DNA of 64,000 nucleotides from Kitasatospora sp. NBC_00240 (lineage in GTDB: Bacteria; Actinomycetota; Actinomycetes; Streptomycetales; Streptomycetaceae). Shown here piece by piece: positions 25,944-35,528 of this stretch (position 1 is the first letter of the stretch; every line of letters starts with the position of its first letter). Where the stretch lies: NCBI RefSeq assembly GCF_026342405.1, contig NZ_JAPEMU010000001.1, positions 3,038,001 through 3,102,000 on the forward strand, read 5' to 3'. Below the pieces are notes generated by a model, which searched no databases, had not been told where the DNA came from, and worked only from the letters and a program-made list of their open reading frames with translations. The translations under genes and the position numbers were made by a program.

Positions 25944-26356
25944 GGGGCACCTCCGGCGGTGAAGGGATCGCGTGGGGACGCGCCGCCGAAGGGGTGGCGG
26001 CGGACCACGGCCGGCGGGCGGCAGGACGGCCCACCCGGTCGGCTACCGGAGAGTAACAAACTTGCGGGGGTGACGGCAGGGGCGCCCCCGAGGGCGCGTC
26101 CGTGCGCGCAGCGGGCACGTCCGGCCGGCATCGGAAGGAGGCCGGCGACGGCGACGGGGGCCGGACATGGCGATCGGCGGCCGGTTCGCCCGGCCCGGGG
26201 GCGGACGACCCTCACGTCGTCTCCCCGGCCGGCGCCCTGCCGCCGATACGTCCTGATCCTCCGACCGCGCTCCTGCGCGCAGCTTCCGGCACGGCGACCA
26301 CGACCCACCTTTCGGGTCCGCTCAACGGTCGCACCGCCGCCCGGCATGACGTAATG
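25944..26356. other. Intergenic region gbn / enoyl-CoA hydratase
   Basis: This 413-bp region precedes the hydratase gene and must carry its promoter. The minus strand has an AT-richer patch (CAAGTTTGTTACTCTCCGG) near 26041-26062 that may hold it. I see no credible gene here; the long frames have poor codon bias. Confidence 0.4.
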
Positions 26357-26590
26357 TCAGGAACCAGCTCCTGCAGTAGCCTTGTTCTTGCCCCGCGTGG
26401 CACCGCCGCGGCCCCGGAGAATCACTCCGGACTCGCTCAGCATGCGGTGCACGAAGCCGTACGAGCGACCGGTCTCCTCCGCCAGCGCGCGAATGCTCGC
26501 TCCGGAGTCGTATTTCTTCTTCAGATCGGCCGCGAGCTTCTCACGCGCGGCACCGGTCACCCGGCTGCCCTTTTTCAGAGTCTCGGCCAC
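26357..26590 (-). CDS. gbn: GATC-binding nucleoid-associated protein Gbn
   Basis: This 77-residue, highly charged protein contains a helix-turn-helix (SIRALAEETGRSYGFVHRML) and a basic GRGGATRGKNK tail. The sequence VAETLKKGSRVTGAAREKLAADLKKKYDSG is recognisable as the actinobacterial SCO1839 family, described as Gbn, which binds GATC motifs and influences chromosome structure and development in Streptomyces. I chose the GTG after GAGGAGGCACGG, giving the usual family length. Its neighbour, an ABC-F gene, agrees with the arrangement I recall for S. coelicolor. Confidence 0.88.
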   Translation of the reverse strand: MAETLKKGSRVTGAAREKLAADLKKKYDSGASIRALAEETGRSYGFVHRMLSESGVILRGRGGATRGKNKATAGAGS

Positions 26591-27039
26591 CCGTGCCTCC
26601 TCGTAGCGTTGCTCGGTCAGATTCCCATGATCACCCATCGACCGCGTCCTGGCCACCCATTCGACAAGGTGGATGTACGCAAGGACCGCCCGTCGGTGGT
26701 GATCGCAGCGCACTACGGCGCTCACGCTGGGTGCACGCGCCCCTGCTCGGAGTGCCGCCCCGACGGCGAAAGAGCTGATCAGCACGGCCGGCCCGACCAA
26801 GGACCGACACGAGGGCTACGAGATCCCACACAAACGGAATCCCCGACCACTTCATTCCCGGACACACCGGGAGGACCAGTTCTTCTCGTACCGATGGACT
26901 ACCCCGCGTCCACCCGACGTCACCCTGCGGTCATGACGGCAGGACGCCCGGGCGAGTGCGTACCGGTCCGGCCCCGCCGACGGGCGCGCCCATGGGAAGA
27001 GCCCCCGCGAATGCGGGGGCTCCCGAGGTCACCGTACGG
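26591..27039. promoter_or_regulatory. Upstream region of gbn with clustered GATC sites
   Basis: The 449-bp region holds the ABC-F terminator at its right end and the gbn promoter at its left. GATC occurs at 26629, 26701, 26777 and 26822, more than base composition predicts, which fits autoregulation by Gbn. No gene is visible here. Confidence 0.4.
26999..27022. terminator. Terminator hairpin after the ABC-F gene
   Basis: GAGCCCCCGC and GCGGGGGCTC form perfect 10-bp arms around a GAAT loop, 17 bp past the stop of the minus-strand ABC-F gene. Confidence 0.85.
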
Positions 27040-28638
<1,599 letters not shown>

Positions 28639-28944
28639 GGCTGGGTACTCCTGGGGCGTGGGCGGGCGCGGGCAAGCGGCGAACCCCAGGGGCTGGGGGT
28701 ACCGGGCCGGAGCGGCGGCGGGGATGAAGGGGCGGCGTCACGGAACACGGCCGGCCGTCGGACGCACCGCCGAGGTGCACCGATCGACTCGCCGTCCCGC
28801 CCGCTAGTGCCCGGAGAAGTCAGCCATGCGGACCAGTCTACCGGGCGCCGCGCGAAGGCCCGAAGGCAATACCGCGCCGGAGCGGCGCACGACGGGCGCA
28901 CGACGCGCACCGGGCGGGCGCGCGGCACGGCCCCGGCGGCGCGC
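28639..28944 (-). promoter_or_regulatory. ABC-F leader region with competing hairpins
   Basis: On the minus strand, CCUGGGG (28690-28684) can pair either with CCCCAG just upstream (28698-28693, 3-nt loop) or with CCCCAGG (28656-28650), which overlaps the CCAGGAG ribosome site of the ABC-F gene. These foldings exclude each other, as in translational attenuators. A seven-codon ORF lies at the 5' end of the leader. The structure is read by eye, without energy calculation, and GC-rich DNA makes chance pairing possible. Confidence 0.4.
28804..28827 (-). CDS. Putative 7-residue leader peptide of the ABC-F gene
   Basis: ATG GCT GAC TTC TCC GGG CAC TAG encodes MADFSGH. A TAGACT hexamer ends 7 nt before the ATG, the layout of a leaderless actinobacterial transcript, and TTCGGG lies 18 bp further upstream as a weak -35. 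The peptide precedes the ABC-F start by 165 nt. Leader peptides of this kind control several ABC-F resistance genes in Firmicutes by drug-induced stalling. Its translation is inferred. Confidence 0.4.
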   Translation of the reverse strand: MADFSGH

Positions 28945-29880
28945 TCAGGGGCCGGGGTTGGCCGCCGGCTCGGCGCAGGCGCCCTGCGGGCGGACGGCCG
29001 CGAAGGCCTCGGTCCGGCTGCCGCAGGCCGACTCCGGGGCGGCCGCCTTGGTGTCGAAGACCCGGCTGCCCAGGATCGGGCCGTCCTCGATCTGCACCCG
29101 CTGCCCGTCCAGTGCCCGCATCGCCACGGCCGGGCCGGTGGCCAGCTGCCAGTTGGTGCTGTCCAGGCGGTACCCGGTGATGCCGCCGAACGCCTGGTGG
29201 TTGTTGCTGCTGCTGCCGGTGCAGGTCCGCGGGACGAGCACGGCGTAGTTCGTCCGCACGGTGCGCAGCGGGTCGTACGCGCAGTTGCCCGCCGGGCGGT
29301 CGTTGTAACGCAGATCACCGTCGGCGTCGCGGAAGCCCATGGTCAGACCCGGCGTCACCACCGCCACCCACGGGCTGGCCTCGGGGACGGTGTACAGGGC
29401 GATGGCCGCGCGCTCCACGGCCAGCTGCTTGCGCTGCGTCTCGGTGCGCTGGGCGGCGCCGGTCTCGCCCTCGCCGCGCAGCCACTCCGCGAGGCCGGGC
29501 ACGGCGCGGTGCCAGCGCACCTCGTGGTCGCTCGGGCGGACCGAGGTGACCAGGCCGTCGTCCCAGAGCACCACCGCGTCGTCGCCGGCCATCGCCAGGT
29601 ACAGCGCGGTCGCGCCCTCCCGGCGGTAGGACCAGGCGTGCTCACCGCTGGCGGGGTCGTAGGCCTCCAGGCCGGGGCCCACCTTGAGCTCCAGCCCGGC
29701 GGTGTCCAGCGACTGCGCGGTCACCGGGCTCGCGTCCGCGCCGCCCGGCTCGGCCACCCGGTCGCCGAACGGAACCGGCTTGTTGGCATGCGCGGCCGCG
29801 CCCGCCAGCAGCACCAGCAGGACCGCCAGGGCAGGGAGGATCGAACGGGGGGTGAGAACACGCAGCGGCTTCCAGGACAC
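28945..29880 (-). CDS. Secreted or membrane-anchored beta-propeller-like protein
   Basis: This 311-residue protein has a single hydrophobic N-terminal segment (about 13-33, PALAVLLVLLAGAAAHA), probably a signal peptide or anchor. The exported part has repeating Trp/Tyr/Asp/Gly-rich strands (LEAYDPASGEHAWSYRREG, LWDDGLVTSVRPSDHEVRW, TGYRLDSTNWQLATG), like PQQ-type propeller blades, and four cysteines. No catalytic motif is apparent. The GTG at 29880 has GGAAGG upstream. It is divergent from the GH26-like gene; a link to surface sugars is possible but unproven. Confidence 0.7.
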   Translation of the reverse strand: MSWKPLRVLTPRSILPALAVLLVLLAGAAAHANKPVPFGDRVAEPGGADASPVTAQSLDTAGLELKVGPGLEAYDPASGEHAWSYRREGATALYLAMAGDDAVVLWDDGLVTSVRPSDHEVRWHRAVPGLAEWLRGEGETGAAQRTETQRKQLAVERAAIALYTVPEASPWVAVVTPGLTMGFRDADGDLRYNDRPAGNCAYDPLRTVRTNYAVLVPRTCTGSSSNNHQAFGGITGYRLDSTNWQLATGPAVAMRALDGQRVQIEDGPILGSRVFDTKAAAPESACGSRTEAFAAVRPQGACAEPAANPGP

Positions 29881-30364
29881 GGGCGGAGCGTACCTTCCGT
29901 TCACCCCGCGAGTCAGCCGGACATCATCCGCCGTCCGTAGGACGGACACCCGTACGGGGGCCGTCCGGCCGGTCGCCGGACGCGTCGGCCGACCTGCGCC
30001 GTCGAGGGTGCCGGCGGGCGGACGGGCCGATCGGCGGCACTCGCCCGCGGGGCCGCGGCGGGCCGCCGGACTGTTACAGAGGTGGTACACAGACGCACCG
30101 CGCCCCGGAGCGGTTCCCGGCCCCGGCCGGCCGGGGCCGGAACGCCGCACGGCGCCTCCCGGAGGACGCCCGGCGGGGCTGCGGCGGGGCTGCGACGGGC
30201 TCCTGCGGCGGTGCTGCGACAGGCTCCTGCGCCGGTACGGAAGGGGAGTTCGAACGGCGTCCACTTTAGGGTGACATTGGGGTTTTCTGACGCCTTGTGG
30301 GCTTAGTGTCGCCAACGCGGGCCCGCTCTGCCGGGCCCGGCCTTGATGCCCACGAGGAGAGACC
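29881..30364. promoter_or_regulatory. Divergent control region before the GH26-like gene
   Basis: The 484 bp contain two near-identical 24-bp repeats (30189-30236), an AT-richer stretch with TAGTGT (30304-30309) that could be the -10 for the hydrolase, and an 8-bp-arm hairpin CGGGCCCG/CGGGCCCG (30318-30339) in the presumed leader. A clear -35 is not seen. No gene is visible. Confidence 0.4.
30189..30236. repeat. Two tandem 24-bp repeats upstream of the GH26-like gene
   Basis: Units 30189-30212 and 30213-30236 both start GCTGCGAC and share GGCTCCTGCG; they differ at two positions. They may be regulator sites or slippage products. Confidence 0.7.
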
Positions 30365-31546
30365 ATGCGTTCTGGCCGGCTCACCCTGGCCGCCGCCGCG
30401 CTGCTCATGCTGACCACCGCGAGCGTCCCGGCCGGTCCCGCGCCCGACCGGTACGAGCGCGGCGCCCTCTCCGCCGACGGGGCCGCACCACGCGGCGCCG
30501 CACCCCGGCCCGCCACCCAACAGCCCCGGCACGAGCCGCCGTTCGGGGCCTTCGTCGGCTCCTGGGACCGGTACATCCCGCAGATCGGGCGCTACGCCCA
30601 GTGGCTGGGCAACGCCAACCTGCAGGTCGGCCACACCTACCTGGCCGGCAACAGCTGGGGCGACGTCGAGGGCGAGCCGGTGGTGCTCGGCCTCTGGTCG
30701 CAGTGGCGGCAGGCCGACCCCGCGCGCACCCTCGTGCTCGGCGTGCCGATGCTGGTGCCGAGCGAGGGCGGCGTCCCCGACGCCGAGGTGGCCCGGCTGC
30801 TGGCCCAGGGCGCGAAGGGCGACTTCGACCAGCACTTCCTCAAGCTGGCCCGCAAGCTGGTCGCGCTGGGCGGCACCGACACCGTGCTGACCCTCGGCTG
30901 GGAGATGAACGGCGTCACGTACACCCACCGCTGCAAGCCCGACCCGACCGCCTGGAAGGCCTACTGGCGGCGGATCGTCACGGTGATGCGCTCGGTGCCC
31001 GGGCAGCGGTTCCGCTTCGACTTCACGCCCAACCGCGGCCTGGACGCCATCGCCTGGACGCGCTGCTACCCGGGCGACGACGTGGTCGACATCATCGGCA
31101 TGGACAGCTACGACCAGCCCGCCGGGGCCACCTTCGACGACTACGTCTCGGAGCCCTACGGGCTGCAGGACCAGGTGGAGTTCGCGGCCAGGCGCGGCAA
31201 GCCGGTCTCGTACCCGGAATGGGGACTGTTCCGCAACGGCGACAACCCCGAGTACGTCCGGCGGATGGTGGAGTGGATGCGCACCCACGACACCAGCTAC
31301 CAGACCGTGACGGACTACTGCCCGCACGGGTTCTGGGGGTGCGACCGCAACCCGCGGTCGAGCGCGGTGTTCAAGCAGCTGATGACGGGTTCCCAGGGCG
31401 CGCCGAGCCCGGCCCCGGCGGCGTCGGCGCCCGTACCCGCTCCTGTTCCCGCCGGGCCGGCGTCGGCTCCGGCGCCGGCCGCGACCACCACGCCCCCGGC
31501 CCCGGCGGCGTCGGCTGCGGCGTCAGCTCCGGCGGCGGGCCGCTAG
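30365..31546 (+). CDS. Secreted GH26-like glycoside hydrolase
   Basis: This 393-residue protein has a signal peptide (about 1-25), a TIM-barrel-like domain (about 58-345), and a Pro/Ala/Thr-rich tail. Glu180 (LGWEMNG) and Glu285 (SYPEWG) occupy the positions expected for acid/base and nucleophile in GH26/clan A enzymes. The substrate may be the polymer made by the adjacent operon, since cleavage or trimming hydrolases often sit in such loci. GAGGAGAGACC precedes the ATG. Its last 24 bases overlap, tail to tail, the minus-strand transferase gene. Confidence 0.75.
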   Translation: MRSGRLTLAAAALLMLTTASVPAGPAPDRYERGALSADGAAPRGAAPRPATQQPRHEPPFGAFVGSWDRYIPQIGRYAQWLGNANLQVGHTYLAGNSWGDVEGEPVVLGLWSQWRQADPARTLVLGVPMLVPSEGGVPDAEVARLLAQGAKGDFDQHFLKLARKLVALGGTDTVLTLGWEMNGVTYTHRCKPDPTAWKAYWRRIVTVMRSVPGQRFRFDFTPNRGLDAIAWTRCYPGDDVVDIIGMDSYDQPAGATFDDYVSEPYGLQDQVEFAARRGKPVSYPEWGLFRNGDNPEYVRRMVEWMRTHDTSYQTVTDYCPHGFWGCDRNPRSSAVFKQLMTGSQGAPSPAPAASAPVPAPVPAGPASAPAPAATTTPPAPAASAAASAPAAGR

Positions 31547-32695
31547 CGCCTCCTTGAGGCGCGGCAGCCGGGACCGCAGCAGCTCGACGGCGGCCCCCCG
31601 GGCCCGGGCCGCGAGCAGCAGCACCGCCACGGCCGGGGCGAGCCGGCCGGGGCCCAGCAGCAGCCGCTGGTTGGCCAGCGCGTCCGGGCGCCAGCGCTGC
31701 TTGTAGGGCTCCTGGCCGCGCAGCAGGCTCAGGACCGGGATCCCGGCGTCCACCACCTCGTCCAGGGCCGCGCCGAACAGCAGGCCGGCGATGTCGAGCC
31801 GCTCCCGCAGCGCCGGGTGCGCGCCGTAGAGGTAGAGCCCGCCGAAGGCCGGCGAGAGCAGCAGCAGGTTCACCGCCACCAGCTCCCCGTCCAGCCAGTA
31901 CTGGTGCACGGCGGCGCGGCGGGCGGCGACCAGTCCGGTGGTGGACTCGGCCAGGTGCCGGGCGAAGCGCTCGGAGCGGTGCTCCGGGGTGACGCCGCGC
32001 TGCTGCCACTGCAGGAAGTGCAGCCGCAGCAGCCCGGCGACGGCCTCGGGCACCTCCTCGGGCGGGGTGGACCGGAACTCCACGCCCGACTCGGCGATCC
32101 GGCGCAGCTTGACCCGGCTGCGCTGGGCCGTCCGGCCCGGCAGGCGCTTGAGCAGCTCCTCCATCGGGACGGCCGGCAGGTACTGGCAGAGCGAGTCGGG
32201 CAGCCGATGCCGGGCGCCCCGCCAGTGCTCGAACAGCTGCTGGGCGGCCGCGTCGGGGTGCACCTCGCGCAGTTCCAGGCTGTGCCAGGGCCGGCTGAGC
32301 GGCAGCGCCGCGGCCAGCTCGGCGGCGGCCCGGGCCGAGCAGCCGTCGTCCAGCAGGACGTCGGTGAAGTCGATCAGGGCGCCGCCCAGGCCGGTCAGCC
32401 CGCCGGACAGCCGCCCGAGCCGGCCGGCCCGCCGCTGGAAGGCGCCGGCACCGACCAGCAGGCCGTCCCGCCGGACCAGGACCACCACCAAGGCCCCCGG
32501 GCGGCCGTAACTCCGCCACCAGGAGGCCTGCCAGGCGGCGCTCTGGAAGGAGGTGGCGGTGCGGCAGCGGGCGGCAAGGTCGTCCCACTCGGCGGCGAGG
32601 GCGCCGAGGGCCTCGTCGTCCCGGCGGATCTCGGTGGTCCAGCGCGGCGCGGCGGCCTGCGCGGGGAGGCCGGCCGCCGCCAGGTCCGCGGTCAC
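31523..32695 (-). CDS. FemAB/GNAT-fold acyltransferase of the exopolysaccharide operon
   Basis: This 390-residue protein resembles the BioF2/CelD-like GNAT group. The N-terminal half has AEWDDLAARCRTATSFQSAAWQASWW, typical of CelD-like proteins, and the C-terminal half has VAARRAAVHQYWLDGELVAVNLL and LRGQEPYKQRW. Members transfer acyl or aminoacyl groups to cell-surface sugars or peptidoglycan. It is the last gene of the operon, with a GTGA overlap with the Wzz-like gene. The substrate is unknown. Confidence 0.82.
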   Translation of the reverse strand: MTADLAAAGLPAQAAAPRWTTEIRRDDEALGALAAEWDDLAARCRTATSFQSAAWQASWWRSYGRPGALVVVLVRRDGLLVGAGAFQRRAGRLGRLSGGLTGLGGALIDFTDVLLDDGCSARAAAELAAALPLSRPWHSLELREVHPDAAAQQLFEHWRGARHRLPDSLCQYLPAVPMEELLKRLPGRTAQRSRVKLRRIAESGVEFRSTPPEEVPEAVAGLLRLHFLQWQQRGVTPEHRSERFARHLAESTTGLVAARRAAVHQYWLDGELVAVNLLLLSPAFGGLYLYGAHPALRERLDIAGLLFGAALDEVVDAGIPVLSLLRGQEPYKQRWRPDALANQRLLLGPGRLAPAVAVLLLAARARGAAVELLRSRLPRLKEALAARRRS

Positions 32696-33402
32696 CGGGT
32701 GCTCGCGGCCGGTTCGGCGGCCTGGTCCTTGCCCCGGGCCCGCCCGGCGGCCTCCCCGGCGGCGGCCGCCGGGGCCGGCACCGGCGCGGCCTGGGCGGCA
32801 GCGGCGACCGGAACGGGCGGCGCCACCGGGGAGGCGGCCGGGTCGTCGCCACGCCGGCGGGTCATCATCACCAGGGCGCCGATCAGCAGCCCGGCCGCGC
32901 CGCCCACCGCGACGTCCAGCTGCGCGGACGGGGAGGTCGGGCGGTCGGGCGCGGCGGCCGCCGCCAGCGGGACGAGCTTCACCCCGGTCTCCGGCGTGCG
33001 CGGGTTGGCGAAGGCGACCAGCGCCTTCGCCACCGCGTCCGCGGCCGTCGCGGCCTCCTTCGGCGCCGGGCCGGTGCCGGTGATCTCGATCATCGGCGCG
33101 TCCGGGGAGGTGGTGCCGTGCACCAGCTCCGACAGCTCCGAGGTGGAGTGCCCGCTCGCCGCCGCGGCCGGGGCGAGCACCTGCGGCTGGCCGGCCAGCC
33201 GGCCGTAGGCCTGGGCGAAGTTGACGGCGTTCGCGCCCTCCCCCGGGTTCTGCGGCACCACCACCACGTAGGCGTTGGCGGCGTACACGGGGTGCGCGAC
33301 GGCCGCGTACCCGGCGCCGGCCGCGGCGCCGAGCGGCACCGCGAGGACCACCGGCCACCAGCGGCGGGCCAGTTGGCGAGCGCTCTGACGCAGTTCGGAC
33401 AT
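32692..33402 (-). CDS. Wzz-like chain-length / copolymerase membrane protein
   Basis: This 236-residue protein has two membrane helices (about 15-37 and 163-183) around an extracytoplasmic region (YAANAYVVVVPQN..., DAPMIEITGTGPAPKEAATAADAVAKALV). It has a Pro/Ala-rich tail and no tyrosine-kinase domain. This is the plan of Wzz polysaccharide co-polymerases, which set polymer length. It is 63 bp after the upstream glycosyltransferase gene with GGAG before the ATG. Confidence 0.78.
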   Translation of the reverse strand: MSELRQSARQLARRWWPVVLAVPLGAAAGAGYAAVAHPVYAANAYVVVVPQNPGEGANAVNFAQAYGRLAGQPQVLAPAAAASGHSTSELSELVHGTTSPDAPMIEITGTGPAPKEAATAADAVAKALVAFANPRTPETGVKLVPLAAAAAPDRPTSPSAQLDVAVGGAAGLLIGALVMMTRRRGDDPAASPVAPPVPVAAAAQAAPVPAPAAAAGEAAGRARGKDQAAEPAASTR

Positions 33403-33465
33403 TCGGGGGCTCCGTGGGGTCGGCCGGCCCTGGGCGGGCCGGAGGTGACGGGATCGGGATCGGGC

Positions 33466-34614
33466 TCAGACGCCGCGTGCGGCGCCCGCGGGTGCGGACG
33501 CGGGGCGCGGCACCAGTCGGTCGTAGAGGGCGCCCAGGTCCGCGGCGGCGCGGGCGACGTCGTAGTGGGCCACCGCCGGCGCCGGGGCGAGCGGGCGGGT
33601 GGCAGCGGCCCGCCCCTCGTACAGCTCGCGCAGGGCCGCGGCGTAGGCGGCCGGGTCGGAGGGGATCCGGCGGGCCCCGGGAGCCGCCGCCGGGGGCAGC
33701 TCGTCCAGGGCCGGGCAGGCGCTGTGCCGGACGGGGAGGCCGGCCGCCAGCCCCTCCAGCACGCCCAGGCCGAAGGTCTCCTCGGTCGAGGGGGCGGCCA
33801 GCACGTCGAGGGCGGCCAGCAGCTCGGGCACGTCGTCGCGCTCGCCGGTGAACAGCACCCGGCCGCGCACCCCCAGCCGCTCGGCCCGGCGCTCCAGCGC
33901 GGCCCGCTCGGGGCCCTCGCCGATCAGCACCAGCCGGGGCCCCTCCAGCTCGCGCAGCGCGTCCAGCAGGACGTCGAAGCGCTTGCCGGGCACCAGCCGG
34001 CCCACCGCGCCGATCACCCAGCTGCCCTGCGGCAGCCCGAGGCCGTCCCGGATCCGGCGCCGGATCGCGGCGCGCTGCCCGACCGGCCAGGCGTACCGGG
34101 CGGCGTCGATGCCGTTGGGGATCAGCTCCACCCGGGACGGCGGCACGCCCCAGGCGTGCAGCGTCCCCTCCACCTGCCGGGAGACCGCCACCGTGGTGCG
34201 GCCCAGCCGCTCGGCGGCCAGGTAGAGCCCCTTGACGCCCGGGGTGACCGGGCGGCCCTCGATCACCCCGGGTTGCAGCGAGTGCTCGGTGGCGACCACC
34301 GCCCGCACCCCGGCCAGCCGGGCGGCCAGCCGCCCGTACAGCCCGGCCCGGTAGAGGTGGGTGTGCACCAGGTCGTAGCGGCCGGCCCGGACCAGCCGGA
34401 CCAGCCGGGGCAGCGCCCCGACGTCCCGGTTGCCGCGCATCGCGAGGTCGTGGACGGGCACTCCCCCGGCCCGCAGCGCGCCGGCCACCGCGCCGGGGTT
34501 GGTCAGCGTGAGCACCTCGCAGTGCTGGTGGGCGGGCAGGTTCCGGACGGTCAGCAGCAGCTGGCGCTCGGCGCCGCCGGAGGCCAGGCCCGTGACGATG
34601 TGCAGCACCCTCAT
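33466..34614 (-). CDS. GT4-family glycosyltransferase
   Basis: This 382-residue GT-B protein has MRVLHIVTGLASGGAERQL at the N-terminus, typical of GT4 retaining enzymes, IPNGIDAARY in the linker, VGRLVPGKRFDVLLDAL and the C-terminal nucleotide-sugar region ETFGLGVLEGLAAGLPV, where the usual E-x7-E is present. It probably adds a sugar to the growing lipid-linked repeat unit at the cytoplasmic face. The ATG overlaps the deacetylase stop (ATGA). Confidence 0.88.
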   Translation of the reverse strand: MRVLHIVTGLASGGAERQLLLTVRNLPAHQHCEVLTLTNPGAVAGALRAGGVPVHDLAMRGNRDVGALPRLVRLVRAGRYDLVHTHLYRAGLYGRLAARLAGVRAVVATEHSLQPGVIEGRPVTPGVKGLYLAAERLGRTTVAVSRQVEGTLHAWGVPPSRVELIPNGIDAARYAWPVGQRAAIRRRIRDGLGLPQGSWVIGAVGRLVPGKRFDVLLDALRELEGPRLVLIGEGPERAALERRAERLGVRGRVLFTGERDDVPELLAALDVLAAPSTEETFGLGVLEGLAAGLPVRHSACPALDELPPAAAPGARRIPSDPAAYAAALRELYEGRAAATRPLAPAPAVAHYDVARAAADLGALYDRLVPRPASAPAGAARGV

Positions 34615-35528
34615 CGCGGGGACCTCCCGTGCCGCGCGGCCAGCCGGCTGCGGCGCAGCCCGGTCACGGTGTCGCGCAGCCGGTGGCGGCCGCGCTTGGC
34701 CCGCAGCCGCCAGCCGCCGTCGCGGTCGCCGACGTAGCAGCGGGGCAGCGCGAAGCGGCCGGTCAGCGGGGAGTGCGCGATCGCGCAGGCGTAGTCGTAG
34801 CCGGCGTCGCGGACGGCGAGGGTGGCGGCCAGGTCCACCGCGCCGTACGGGTAGCAGAAGCCGGTGACCGGGCCGCCGACCATCTCCTCCAGCGCCCGGC
34901 GGCTCTCCCTGGTCTGGGTCGCGAGCTGGTCGGCCGGCAGTCCCGGCAGCGCCCGGTGGCCCAGCCCGTGCGAGCCGATCTCCCAGCCGGCGGCGGCCAG
35001 CCCGGCCACCTGGTCGACCGTCAGCAGCTGCTTGCGCGGGCCGTCGGAGTCCCAGTCGTTGACCCGGCCGAGCAGGTCGGGCACCACGTACGCGGTGGCG
35101 GTGAAGCCGTACTGCTGGAGGACCGGGACGGCGTACCGGGCGAAGTCGGCGTAGCCGTCGTCGAAGGTCAGCCCGACCAGCCGCTCGGCCCGGCCCTCGG
35201 CCTGGGCCCGCATCAGCTCGCGGGTGGAGACGCCCCGGCGGCCGGTCCGGTGCAGCCAGTTCATCTGCTCGGCGAACCGCCCGGGGCTGACCGTCAGCAG
35301 GTACGGATCGTCCTTCTCGACGGCCACCGAGTGGTACATCAGGATCCACGGCGCCCACGGCGAGCCCGGCCGGGCCGCCGGCAGCGGCCGCCGCGGGTAG
35401 GGCAACCGGCCGGCCCGGACCGCGGGGGCCCGCCGGCCGGTGTCGTCCGGCACGGTTTGCGGCGCGCCGGCAGGGCGACGGCGCGGATCGGACAGGACCG
35501 GGCGTACCGGGCCCCGTTCAGCGTCCAT
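34611..35528 (-). CDS. Polysaccharide deacetylase (NodB domain)
   Basis: This 305-residue CE4 enzyme has LTFDDGYADF (TFDDG, metal and base), IGSHGLGH (the His-x3-His metal motif), and a later FCYPYG. It removes N-acetyl groups from GlcNAc-containing polymers. A stretch of about 65 Arg/Pro-rich residues precedes the catalytic domain; no signal peptide is clear, so it may act inside the cell or be anchored otherwise. The ATG at 35528 follows GAAGGGAAG and overlaps the flippase stop by 11 bp. Confidence 0.85.
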   Translation of the reverse strand: MDAERGPVRPVLSDPRRRPAGAPQTVPDDTGRRAPAVRAGRLPYPRRPLPAARPGSPWAPWILMYHSVAVEKDDPYLLTVSPGRFAEQMNWLHRTGRRGVSTRELMRAQAEGRAERLVGLTFDDGYADFARYAVPVLQQYGFTATAYVVPDLLGRVNDWDSDGPRKQLLTVDQVAGLAAAGWEIGSHGLGHRALPGLPADQLATQTRESRRALEEMVGGPVTGFCYPYGAVDLAATLAVRDAGYDYACAIAHSPLTGRFALPRCYVGDRDGGWRLRAKRGRHRLRDTVTGLRRSRLAARHGRSPR

